Assembly (NCBI GenBank): GCA_036320915.1
Contig: JAXBDG010000011.1
Coordinates: forward strand, 1,572,501 to 1,636,500
Reading direction: 5' to 3'
Origin: Linnemannia elongata
Lineage: Eukaryota > Mortierellomycota > Mortierellomycetes > Mortierellales > Mortierellaceae
DNA length: 64,000 nt
This document shows, piece by piece, positions 23,401-35,043 of this stretch. The translations under genes were made by a program, and so were the position numbers. How positions within the stretch are numbered: position 1 is the first letter of the stretch; each line of letters begins with the position of its first letter. The notes under the pieces were generated by a model. That model was not told the origin of the DNA. It did no database searches and saw only the letters and a list, made by a program, of their open reading frames with translations.

Positions 23401-25615
23401 GATGCTATTGTCAGATAATCGCAGTTCCTTCTCCGTAATCGAAATAATTCTTTTACACAACAGCGCAACTTACCACCAATGTCATAGTAAATCCGTCCGA
23501 GTCGGTACAAGTCAAGAGCACGAGGTTCCTCGGATGTCTCGACAACATTCCTGAGCCTCTCCTCCGCCTGTTCGTAATCCTGCTGAAGATAGGCGATCCA
23601 GCCCAATTCAGACTTGGCAGGGATGTTGTTGGGGTCTAGTGCGAGAACTCGTTCGTACGATGAAGTCGCCTCTGCATAGTGTCCATCCGCAGATTTGACA
23701 AGACCGATACCCTATGAACAGCAAATGTGATGAGTTAGAATCGGTAGCAAAATTTAAACTCCTTGGGTTGCAATCTATCAAGCGATACTGAGGCTCATAC
23801 CTGGTGTGCATCGATATTGTCATTGTCCTCCTTGATGATTCCCTCGTAAAGCGCCAACGCGCTCTCGGCGAGCTTTGAGCTAATATTGACTTGACAGTTG
23901 GCCATGCAGAGCTCAAATGAGCGACGCATTCTAGGAAGAAGGAAACGCGATCTAGTGTGAGTAATTGTTCGTCTTCCTTAGGTGGTCCGGCGAAGTTGAC
24001 ACACAAAAAATTCAGTCGTGGCACCTTGAAAAGGGGAAACCGGTGGAGGCGGCCAACTTCTGAATGAGATCCCTGCCAGCAGTGGCATGCTCCAGTCCCG
24101 AATCATAGTCCTTGGCGTCGTGGTCCATCCAGCAGACAACGAGGTATCCGTACACATGGTTTGGCTCCAGCTTAAAGCCCTCGTCCAAAATCTCGACCAA
24201 GTCCTCCCTCGACTCTCCATTGTCAAAATGCATCTGCGCTTGGATGAACTTTGAGAGACCAGTGTTGGGAAAGCTGGAGATGTACTGTTCCTGAAGAGCC
24301 TTATCGTATTCTGAAGGGGTTGCTGCGTCAGTGAACTTGAGCAGCGTCTCATAGGCAAGTGCCGATGCAGAATCTTCCCGAACCATCTTGGATGCCAGCT
24401 CCAGTGCCTTGTCACGAATACCAGCCTTTTTGTCTACCGAGACAGCCTCTGTTTTGTTAATGTAGAAAGTAAGCAGCTTTTGTTCCAGATCGCCATTGTT
24501 CTCTGGGTCTAGGTTCAAGATAGCTTCGTACGTTGATCCTAGCTATTCGTCGAAATACAAAGAATGAATTAATTAGATATCGCGTTTTGACTTAAACTGT
24601 ACATTGACCTGTTGCGAACTCGAAGTAATGAGTTACCTCTGACTTGGTGTAAAGTTCATTCCGCACGGTGTTTTGCACCTGCTCCAGAGTTCCACCGCCA
24701 AGTCGACCTCGACGCAGTCTGACTTCCCGATCAAAGAACTCGCTGTCGGTCTTTTCCTGCAATTCTGCCAGCTTTTTCAATGTCTCCATCTGGTTTGGTT
24801 TCTCCTCAAGGGTGTTGTAGAGTGGGCTCCCTGGCAATAACGTCTGGATCTTCTCAATGGCCTTGTGCGGTTGTTGCTGAGTAGTGTAGAGCTCAATCAG
24901 TCTCTCGGTAGTAGCCAACGCCTTCTTGCCATCCGGTCTATAGTTGAACAACGAGTAAGTTTAAGAATGGTCAGCCGTTGAACGGCGGATACAGCTGATG
25001 CTTCTTTTGCTGTAGACCGAAATAAACATAGTTCCCTACGTTCTGAGGTGTGTCTCCAGCATTTTCTCCAGCGCCAGTATGAGCTCGTCCCATTTTTTCA
25101 TTTTGTCGTAAAAATTGATCAAGCCCTAAAGATTTCGAAAGTGAGCAGGGGAGAGTCAGTCGACTGCGGCTCAGATTTGTATGCTTGAATGGTCGATATT
25201 TTTTCATTGGATCAACGCATACCTCACGAGCAAGTGGAAGGTCGGGGCTGACGGAAATCGCCCTCTTGAATGCTATCTCTCCCTTGTCGGCCTGGCCCAA
25301 GTTCTGGTGAGCCAACCCTGAGAACACGAGTCTACAAGAGAGTGTGAAGTACGAGAAGTGAGAATTGGGTTAAGAAGTTGCTGTGTTGTCACTGTGTCCG
25401 AAAAAAAAAATGCGTGGAATGATACGACAATCACGGTCGAAGCTGTGGACTTGTCAAGTCAGGTCCCATTAGAAGATAACGCGAGGTTGTCCTTACGCCA
25501 TGTAGTTCTCGGAGTCGCTGTCGAGGACCTTCTCTGTCCATTTGAGGGCGTCGTCGTATTTCTTGGCGACGATGGCCTCCTTTGCATTCTTGAGATTGAG
25601 TTTTACGGTCGACAT
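20487..25615 (-). CDS. SKI3: SKI3/TTC37 TPR scaffold of the Ski complex
   Basis: Nine exons: 25615-25497, 25331-25223, 25125-25040, 24937-24637, 24542-24025, 23930-23801, 23711-23474, 23383-22080, 21989-20487; all in phase, 1,435 residues, close to yeast Ski3 and human TTC37. The Ski complex (Ski2-Ski3-Ski8) feeds mRNA to the cytoplasmic exosome; Ski3 is its TPR backbone. The N-terminus has the typical LKNAKEAIVAKKYDDALKW repeat. TPR-like units recur throughout, for example YEQAEERLRNVVE, GAFTYLGHYYREV, AIEHYRVALGSAE and WSNLGFLYILNSELDLALKAF. The C-terminus ends PWRREAWQVVGAVTQEL, a block conserved in the family. Its start is 1.3 kb from the divergent GID1 start. No frameshift or missing repeat block is apparent. 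Confidence 0.92.
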
Positions 25616-26441
25616 CCTCTCCCGACTTGTGATGGTGTTTGTAATAGGGGAGGTGGCAGTAGACGAGGCGTAGCGATGAGGCTGGGAATGAGAGAGCACA
25701 ACCCCTCGCGATCAGCCTGCAACAGAGGGCGTGCCTTGATTAAAACAGTCACATTAGCGCAAGCACAACTCGACACCATCTCAAGGACCGTTAAAGGCGC
25801 TGGCTATTGCTCGACAACAACAGAACTCACATAACATCGTACGAGAGAGAGAGAGAGTGGACAATGACCATCCAACAGACCAGCAGTCAACGCTATTTGT
25901 TTGATTGTTGATTGTTTGTTTCTCTTTTTTTTCTCAGTTCTCGTCACTTTTTGATAGCGAAAGCACGATCTTGTTTTTTTTGGATATTCGGTCGTCGACG
26001 TGCTGAAGGATATAGGCGTGAAAGTACGATGATATTGGAGGAAAGCCAATCTTATTCTCAAGTCGGAGATTCTGGCAGCAACCGAGGCGAAAGCAGTAGG
26101 AGATACTGGGGCACAAGGGCAGGATGGCTGGATAGGGGATATAGTTCGATTCAGAGGCGGGGACAGTTAGATCGATGGCGATCAATGTATCGGTGACACG
26201 GACGTGTTTTTCAACCTCCCGCACGCGACTCCTACCAGCAAGATACGAGTAGAGAGCAGAAGATCGAGTAATAGGATAGGACATTATAAAAGAGCGATGA
26301 CAGAGATCCAGCAGTTGAACAAGGGATATAGGAGGAGGTCCTTGCTTGCGCTTCCAGGAAAGGAGTATTGAGTCTTGACACATCCTAGCACTTTCAATCG
26401 CCCGTTGCGTTGCCTCGAAGCAAGACTGTGGCGGGACTGTC

Positions 26442-26475
<34 letters not shown>

Positions 26476-26912
26476 CTTCAAGGTTTCATGGTAAATGGCG
26501 GGAGCACAAGAAGCAGAAGACGAAGGCTCACTCCTATTTTCCTTCCCCTCCTCTCCTCTCTTTTGTTCTTCACCAACCCTTTCCCTTCTCCATCACTCTC
26601 TTCAACCGCCATCACAACAGCAATAGCAGCAATAACAACAAGAATAAGAAGAGCAACTAATTATCTCTCTCTCTCTTGCTCATCACCAACTCCTGCAGAC
26701 AACAACAGGCTCTCCTGCTTACTTGTCATTGTTCGCATTCGTCGTTTGGTTGTTCGTCAGTGTCTGCCCATTCAGCCCCCACCCACGAAACATCCCTCTC
26801 TCGACTTATTGTCCTTACCTTCTCCGCCTTCTTTTACAGCAGCACACCCGCTTTCAGTCCAGGCAAACAAACACACACTACTGCATCCATACTCTTACTA
26901 CATCCACTTGCA
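25616..26912. promoter_or_regulatory. Intergenic between divergent SKI3 and GID1
   Basis: A 1.3-kb region between two start codons, so it must contain both promoters. It includes a T33 tract (26443-26475) and then about 400 nt rich in CT and CAACAG before the GID1 start, typical of a fungal 5' UTR. No specific factor site is recognisable. Confidence 0.4.
26443..26475. repeat. T33 homopolymer
   Basis: Thirty-three uninterrupted T on the plus strand in the SKI3-GID1 divergent region. A poly(dA:dT) tract of this size in a promoter would be expected to exclude nucleosomes; that role here is inference. Confidence 0.9.
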
Positions 26913-29900
26913 ATGGCACAGCGTGAGAACAACAGAGGAACTAACCACCTCGCCCACGAAGACCACGAGGCTGACTCCGACAACGACACCAGTATGGTTC
27001 ACAACTTTATCCATGCTGTCCGTCGTCCAATCTCACGTCCGCCTACCACAACCGCTCCTGCTTCTTCGAGCGCCCCTTCAGCCACAACCTTGACAACTGG
27101 CGCATCGTCCGGCGCCTCGGCGACGTCAGTCGACTCGATGTCATCTGCAGAAGTCGTCTCAACGAGAACTATCGATTCAAGTATGTCGGATGTGGAGCAA
27201 ACATCCTGGAACGTAGCTCCTTCTGTGCGCCATTATCCTCAGCTGCCCCTCCGTAACGCCCAAAATCGTGCCAGCCAACAGTACTCTCACCGCCCGGGCG
27301 CTGCCATCCCTCTTCCAGAACGCGAGGACTCCAGTCGAACCCGTGTCATAACCTTTGGAACTCTGAAAAAAGCGTCCATGCCCAACCGTGTCTCTTCATT
27401 GCTTCCTCCTTCGGTCGAGAAACAGTCTAGGATGGTCACTCTTCCATCTTATCTACGCCACACAACATTTATACAGCACTTTCAACCAGAGGGAACCTCT
27501 CTCGCTAGCGGACCCCTCACTTCACCCACCGATCGTGAGCCCTCAAAACGACGACGACTCTTGCTAGGAGACCATAGACGGCGCACCTCAACCCATCTCC
27601 TGACGGATAGTGACAGTAGCTGTGAAGACAGTAGTAGCGGCGGCAGCAGCGAAACTAGTAGCGGGACAAGTAGTGGAAGCAGCAGCGGAAGTGAATCTGG
27701 AAGCATTGCACATGATCACCATCATCATCGACACCACAACCACAACAGCCACAGCCATCACGCATCAACGTCCAAGGAGGGGCGGCCCCTTCGATATCTC
27801 CTTCCATCACGCTGGAGCAATGTTGAAAAGACTGACAAGACCGAACTTTCAGAGGACGACCTGCAGGTCCGGTACACAGGTATGGACCAGCGTGCATTCT
27901 GTAAAAGTGGAATTTGACCAAGTATCATGGATATGTCACCTGAACAAGCAAACCGTTGCTACAGAAACTTTATTAATATTCTGTATTTTTTTGAACATGA
28001 ATAGGACCTGGGAAGGCTGATTCTGATGCTTCTGCGATTCGTGCTAACCGTCCGATTCCTCCTCAATGCGGGGTTTATTATTACGAGGTGTTGATCAAGA
28101 GCAACGGTCAGCAAGGGTAAGCTTTTTGTTTCAGCCGTTCATTAAAGTAGCCATAACAACGTCATACTGTCGTTTCTTGCCCGTGAATAATCATTCGACC
28201 AACACATCGTTTTCTTTTTGTGCGACCTTGCGAATAGATACATCGGCATTGGTGCATGTAATGCAAATGTCGCATTGGATCGGCTACCAGGTACGTCGTA
28301 ACCAATATAGGGCCTCAGTTCTCAAATATCTATCGAGATAATGTTTTGCATGGTGTCAGTCTCTTGTGCCTTCCTTAATTGACATCTCATTCTTGCGACA
28401 CTCGCGGCTCTTAGGTTGGGAGCCATTGTCCTGGGGATACCACGGAGACGATGGCAACGGTTTCGAAGGCTGTGGTAATGGCAGGCCCTTTGGCCCAGTT
28501 TTCACAACAGGAGATGTCATTGGATGTGGTATCAACTTTAGGGACATGTCCCTGTTTTACACAAAGAACGGTATCTATCTCGGTATGTGCACCATCCGCA
28601 GTTGTTTTGCAAGGTTGTCAACCACCGAATGGTCTACGGCACATGCCATTCTAACGTATTTTCTTTTCTAACATAGGTGTCGCTTTCCGCAATTTGAAGG
28701 GACCTCTGTATCCGACTGTTGGGATGAGGACTTCTGGAGAGATTGTAGAGGCCAACTTTGGACAGCGCGAGTTTGTCTTCAACATTGAAGAATACGTCAA
28801 GGTAAAGAAGATATGTGCATTTCATGGACGTCGTACCTATTGCCACAAGTTGTATTTAGACGCATCTCTTTAACATTTCAATCTATCATTCAATGTACAA
28901 TTACAGGATGAAAAAGTGGAAGCATGGCAGTCATTGGAGGATAATCTGCAAAAGGAGGCGGCAAGGAAGAGCCAAGTCGGCTTCCTCTCACAGAATCTCA
29001 GCAAACTGGTTCTATCGTACATGATCCACCATGGATACTCGGAAAGTGCACGCCAATTTGCTAGCGACCTCGCCCCTCAGAGTTCAAATCAAAAGGGCCA
29101 TGGAACACACGGATCCAACGAGTTTGACTGTGCATCGATGGTCCAGGACACTGAGCGCCGGAAAGGTACCCTTTCACATCGTTCTATGGAACTACATGCG
29201 AGTACTTCATGGCAAAGAGCCTCTGCTCACTCATTTCTTGATAATTTTGTCTAATTTGCATTAGAAATCCGGAAAACCATCCTTTCGGGAGACATCGACC
29301 AGGCGTTGTCTATGCTGGAGGAAAGTTATCCTGGAATCACGACGAGTAACGAGGACATGCTTCTTCAGCTCCGATGCCGCAAGTTCGTCGAGATGGTCTC
29401 CTCCGCATCGTCACCTCTTCGTGCTTTGGACAATCAGGCTCGCGCAAAGAACCCCAAGGCCTCGACCTCGGAGGATGTCGAGATGAAGGATCAGCTTGAA
29501 CCCGGAAGATCTGAAGGTGCGATAATGGATGTTGACGGAAAGCCATTGGCGAGCAATACAATCGCAAACGACGGAGCGCCACAGTTGGAGGGCCTGGGGC
29601 TTTTGAAGGATGCGATCCAGTATGGCCAGTATCTGCAGGAGCAGTACAAGCACAGTCGGCGGGGATCTGTCAAGACCATGCTGATTGATGCGTTTTCGGT
29701 GTTGGCATACTCGGATACAGACACGAGCAGTGAGCCAGGAAGCCACCTTGGAAGCAAAGCTGTCTCGCGCGAGAAGGTCGCAAGTACGGTCAACCTGGCG
29801 ATCCTTGGTAAGTCGTCTGGGATAATAGCGACACGGTGTATATGATGTGGTGCTCAATGATGTCGCGTTCGCGGATATTATGCTAATTTAACTACTTGAT

Positions 29901-30050
29901 ATATGTCGGAACTATTTAGCATCGCAAAATCTTCCGACGACGGCGCCTTTGGAGACTGTATACCGACAGGCGAATGTTGCATTGTCAGAGTTAACGAGAC
30001 AGGGCGTTGGCGAGGCGGCGTTTTTTGACTTGAGCCACGACTTGCAATAG
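26913..30050 (+). CDS. GID1: GID1/RanBP9-type subunit of the GID/CTLH ubiquitin ligase
   Basis: Eight exons: 26913-27879, 28005-28116, 28238-28290, 28415-28582, 28677-28801, 28907-29165, 29265-29807, 29920-30050; in phase, 785 residues. Yeast Gid1/Vid30 and human RanBP9 are scaffold and receptor-docking subunits of the CTLH E3 ligase. Domains in order: a ~300-residue disordered N-terminus with a Ser-rich and then His-rich run (about residues 235-290); a SPRY domain with YYYEVLIKS, YIGIGACNAN, WGYHGDDGNGFEG and DVIGCGINF; LisH (LSKLVLSYMIHHGYSESARQF); CTLH (EIRKTILSGDIDQALSMLEE); and CRA with LLKDAIQYGQYLQEQY. An acidic insert of about 50 residues splits CTLH from CRA. The ATG at 26913 was chosen because it starts the coding-like region after a CT-rich leader; the frame stays open upstream but is low complexity. 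Confidence 0.92.
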
Positions 30051-30699
30051 CCAAAAACCATCTACTGATGGAATGCAGATACACGAGTAACAAAACCAAG
30101 AAAGCTTTCTTCATGGAATCAGCCTTGTGCTCCTGTCTTGACAGACGCCACTAAAATGTGTTTTGTTGGTCATGTGTTGATACCTTTTTGATTTTGTTTG
30201 TTTTTATGTTTTCTCGCTTTCACCCTCCCTTTTTCCATAACATTGAACCACAAAACACCTTTCACCTCCTCCCCCTCCTTCAACAAAAACAGCAGCGGCA
30301 AACAATCCCGCCGCCCCCTTCCTACGCACCTCTCCACCCTCGCACTTCGCAACAACAGGAACAACAACAAGTGCACTACACTCTACCCCTCTCCACACTT
30401 CAGTTCAAACAATAAGCTCTCCAAGTACATTTGCTTCAGCTGCCTACTTCCTCCTTCACCACTAGCTGCCCTCTCGCGTCCTTGAAGCAAAAGCACGTCG
30501 CGTACTTCACACCCTTTACCCGGCCAACAGCAGTAATAACTTCAAAAACTCTAATTCAACCCCTTTACTGCTGATACTCCTCAGGACAGGCACCGCACTT
30601 TTGCATAATAATAGCAACAAGAACACTATCAATAACGACAATATCTCAGCAACGCGCATCCTTCGCAACCTCACAGCACTTCTGTAGAGCGAAGTGGGT
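30051..30699. other. Intergenic between GID1 and the DNA methyltransferase
   Basis: 650 nt of C/T- and CAACAA-rich DNA, which looks like a fungal promoter plus 5' UTR. An in-frame TAG at 30685-30687 lies just upstream of the methyltransferase ATG. No other feature is seen. Confidence 0.5.
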
Positions 30700-33600
30700 A
30701 TGGGCACAACACGACGATCGTCCCTGCGTCGACGATCTCCCCGCAATATCCCACACAACAACGATACGACCAACCTTATACTCTCCAGAACACGGCGACA
30801 TAGACAACTTAACACTCCTATCGCTAGCCCGTCACCCCTGCCTATTAACCCTAACAGCGGCCTCAGCAAAAACAAAATCAAAGTTGAAAGCAACAACAAT
30901 ATCAACAACAACAGAACAAAACTAACAAAGATGCAGACCCCTGCACTTCGACTGCCACTCAAGGCGTCTATCACGCCTCGGATAGAGTTACTTGTTAGGA
31001 ACCAGATTCCCTCACCTTCCTCCCCCTCCTCCTCTTCCCCTTTTTCTCCTTCTTCCGATGAGCCAACTTCACACATGTCGATACCCACCACGTTGGAGGG
31101 CTACTACGGGGAGGGCTACGAACAGGCTGCGAGGATGTCTCGGCAGATGGAGCACGATAACTACAAGGATAAGACTGAATCTGTCGGATGGCTTGGCCGT
31201 CCTCTTGGTGAGAAGGTTGATGAGGTGACAGGGAGGACGCGCGTCTTCTATGAGGCTGCCTTGATCGACGGTGAGACCATCAAGGTGAGAGAATATGTGT
31301 TCATCAGGGAGGGCTTCGAGTACGACGATAAAACCGAGGATAAAAGCACAATAAGCAGTGATATAGAGGTTAGCGAGGACGAGATCCCGAGTCGCCTCAG
31401 ACGAAGTGTCCGCAGAAACCGTGACGGCAAGAGTCTCTATCGAGAAGGCGATGATGAAGATACTCTGGAAGGGTCGGATGACGGATCCGGAGAACTCCAA
31501 GTCAAGGGAACCTGGTTCGGCCAGGTGATGTACTTGTACGAAGAAGAGGACGAGAAGGAGGCTGACCTCAAGCACATGAGGGCCCATGTACGATATTTCT
31601 CGCCAGGACAGCAGACCATCCTGATGGAGCAATCCAGCTGGCAGGAGCTCTTCTTGTTGGAGAACTGTGACCGCGTTGAATTGGAGTCTGTGATGGGCAA
31701 GTTTAGGCTCCGGCGGATCACGTCTACCGCACAACTGAAGGAGGAGGATACGTACTTCTACCGGTAGGGGTCTTATACTGCGCAAGGCGGCAATGCATAT
31801 GCAAAACCTAATTGCTAACTCTGAATTCTAATCTCTAATTATTACCTTATTGTGAATTGCGCATAGGTTCTTGTACGATCCCAGGTTCTGCGTCTTTGAG
31901 GATGCGACCAAATACGAGAGTGGCGAACCACAGGACCTCCTTCAACCGTGCATCTGCTGTGATCTCAAGCATCGCAAGGCCGTCGAAGAGAAGCACAACC
32001 CATACCACCTCCACGACTTTGTATATTTGATGGACAGTGGATCAAAGGAGTACCAACCACTAGGCATCGGACAAATCACCAAGTTACACTCGAACTCCAA
32101 CTCCTGCTCCAAAGAGGCGATCAGAAAGGCGACAGTCAGACTCCTTTTACGGCATGATGACTTTCTAGACGAGAATCCACCTATCTCAGAACATCACAGT
32201 CGTCTCCAGCAAGTTGTCTTCAAGGACTGTAGGCGTCTAGTGTTGACGGATGTAGAGAAGGAGGTACCACTCCAGGACTTGGAAGCGACGTGCCGAGTCC
32301 GCTTTGTTCCCGAAGTGAAGGAGACAGAAGAACGAAGTGGTGCATACCAACTCCGATCGTGCGCTGAAGGACAGGAGAGCAACTCGTATAAGGACCAACA
32401 AGACAGCTTCTGGTTTATGGATTATTACTTTGTGCCGGTGCAGGACTCAGAAAAGGTGGATTTGAGTAAGACAACTCTGCGAGCATCCCGTGAGCGGCTG
32501 TATCGGATATACGATGAAAAAGGAACCTCTGATGGCCTGCACACCCTGGTGAAGATGCCTCAGGATTGTCTTGCATGTGAGAAGCGGTGGATTCAAGAAG
32601 AAGCCAAAAGGATCCGACTTTGCAAGTCTAGGCCAAAACTCCGTGCTATGGACATTTTCGCGGGCTGTGGAGGAATGAGTCTTGGGTTGAAACAATCCGG
32701 GATGGTTGAAACCAAGTACTCAATCGAACTTGACCAAGATGCTGCAGCTACTTTCAGGTACAACATCACTCTTGCCTGTGATCAATTGGATGACAAGAGT
32801 TCGGATAGCATCATACGATGAGCGATATTTTATTCACGACATCTTCCTCTCACCTGGCTATCATAGGTACAACTTTCCTAGTGTTGCTGTGCATAACCAT
32901 GACGCAGGCGTACTACTCAAGCACGCTATCTTCCAGACGCAAGAAAGTGGCAGGGGTCGGACCACGAGATTTAGCAAGAACAAGATGTCTACGTTGAGTC
33001 CCATGATGCCACCTCCAGATGAAGTTGACTTCATCTATTGTGGTCCTCCGTGGTAAGAGAACTCGCCATCTCAATATAGATAAATAGCCTCACGACTTTT
33101 CATAATGCCCAACCAACCAGGCTCTAATCGCTTGCTGTATGAAAAAATAGTCAAGGATTTACAAGTGCCACTGGGAGATCGAATCGAGATGACCCCAAGA
33201 ACTCACTTGTGGCGACAGCGATGTCATACGTCGACTTTTACCGACCACGCTACCTGCTGCTGGAGAACGTGAAAGGCTTTACAGAAATCGGCGACAAGGC
33301 GGCAAAACACAAGAAACTATTTGTCAAGTTCGTAATGCGCTGTTTGACGGAACTCGGGTAAGGTTCTGTGAGTTATTGGAGTATATTTGGGCGTTATAGA
33401 GCGACATTCATTCAATCATCTTGTTGCTCAGGCCATATTATAGTAACGCACGATTTTGTCATACATAGGTACCAGTGCAGGATAGCAATGATACAGGCCG
33501 GCCACTATGGAGTTCCACAGAGTCGCTACAGATTCTTTGTGTGGGCCACCAAGCTTGGCTACACTCTCCCGACTTTCCCTCTCCCAACAACAACTTTCAG

Positions 33601-34378
33601 TGCCGACACTTCAGCCTCATTTGATGCTCCACTGGATCTTGAGTATAATGATCACAAGGCATTTCATTATTTCGGTCGGCGCAAGTACCAAGCTCCCGAT
33701 CCTATGGTCACCGTTCGCGACGCCCTCTCGGATTTGCCTGGGTTTGAGTACATTCACCCTGACGACGTTGACAAGGAGACAGGAAGAGTCAGTATCAACA
33801 GGACAGGCAGCTTTGTGCGGCTCAACTCTCTCAAGAAGGGTGGCAACAGGATAGGGTTCAACGAATGGATGAACGAGACGGACAGAAGACTTCGTAGTGA
33901 AGATAAGGCTCAGCTCAGGAAAATTACAAGGTACCGCACGAGACCACAATGTGAATATCAGAGGAAAATGAGATGCCGAGTCTCCGGGAACGACCGAATC
34001 AGGAACCACCTCACAGAGCTTCCTCGGTCCACAACTGTCGAGAGCATTTACAAGTTTGACATGGCGCCCAAGGCGCGACTCGGAAGCAAGGGGTCAAGGC
34101 TGGACTTTGATGGCTTCTTTAATACAGTGACCAGTTCAGCGGATCCAACGGGGAGTCCTGGAATAGTCCATCCCAACCAACATCGAGTCACGACCATCCG
34201 TGAGCGCGCTCGCGCCCAGGGGTTTCCCGACACATTCATCTTTCCGGCAGACCAGTCGCCACTGAAGTGGCGGAAGCAAATCGGAAACGCTGTGCCGCCC
34301 CCTCTGGCTGCAGCATTAGGAGTTATGTTGGTTGAAGCGATGCTCCAAGACAAAGAGCATGAAAAAGGAGACAGATGA
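30700..34378 (+). CDS. DNMT1: DNMT1/DIM-2-type C5-cytosine DNA methyltransferase with two BAH domains
   Basis: Five exons: 30700-31763, 31867-32757, 32867-33052, 33151-33357, 33469-34378; in phase, 1,085 residues. The enzyme transfers a methyl group from SAM to C5 of cytosine. Catalytic motifs: I DIFAGCGGMSLGL (~615), IV PPCQGF with the nucleophilic Cys (~713), VI ENVKGF (~753), VIII QAGHYGVPQSRYRFF (~792), RERARAQGFPD before X, and X QIGNAVPPPLA (~1056). A BAH domain spans about 265-350 (VMYLYEEED...ELFLLENCD) and a second about 395-575; both resemble DNMT1. Residues 1-130 are low complexity: I see no RFTS domain and no CXXC zinc finger. The target-recognition region is short and lacks the Cys-rich loop of animal DNMT1, though FDGFFNTVT and HPNQHRV are kept. 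An in-frame TAG precedes the chosen ATG. DIM-2 versus DNMT1 placement needs a tree. Confidence 0.9.
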
Positions 34379-35043
34379 CGTCCATGATATTGGAGGAGGC
34401 CGCGATTACCTCTAGACGCCACCAAGGGATCTCATTGGACGGATTCTTTCGCGCAGAGTAGACGTGCAGAACTTTACCTTTTTTATTTGTTTCGTTTAAT
34501 TTCCTACTCTGGACACTTTTGCTCTCTTTCGTCATTACCTCTTTCCTTTTGCAACCACTACTACTGTTACCTTTCACACCAGCCTCTTCCCCCATTTTCT
34601 GCATTCATACGAATTCGAATTAAAAACGACGTGAGTCGAAACAACCACTTGCATTCAAGGAGCCCTAACTGTCACCATGAATGGTGCCCATGGCGTGCAA
34701 CAAAACGAGGAATGAAACTGACCGACTGGCTCGCTGTTTCTTGTACTTGTTCTCCAACTTCGTCAACCGGATAGTCCGTCCCTCGCCCTTCTTCTCTCTC
34801 CCAAGGAAACACACTCGTTGAAGAAAGCGCTTTCACGTTCCTCCTCCTCTCAAGGCAGGAGAGAACAAAAAAATCGACTGGCGGAGTTCGACAATAACCA
34901 CAAGGGATAAAACAACACCCATATACACACTCTCACATACCACACCCATACCTGCGCCGCCGCCGCCACACCCAAAGCCGGCGTCCTGGTCTTGGAACAG
35001 ACACGACGGACCACCAAAGTCTCCTTCGCCTGTGTTCCCCCAT

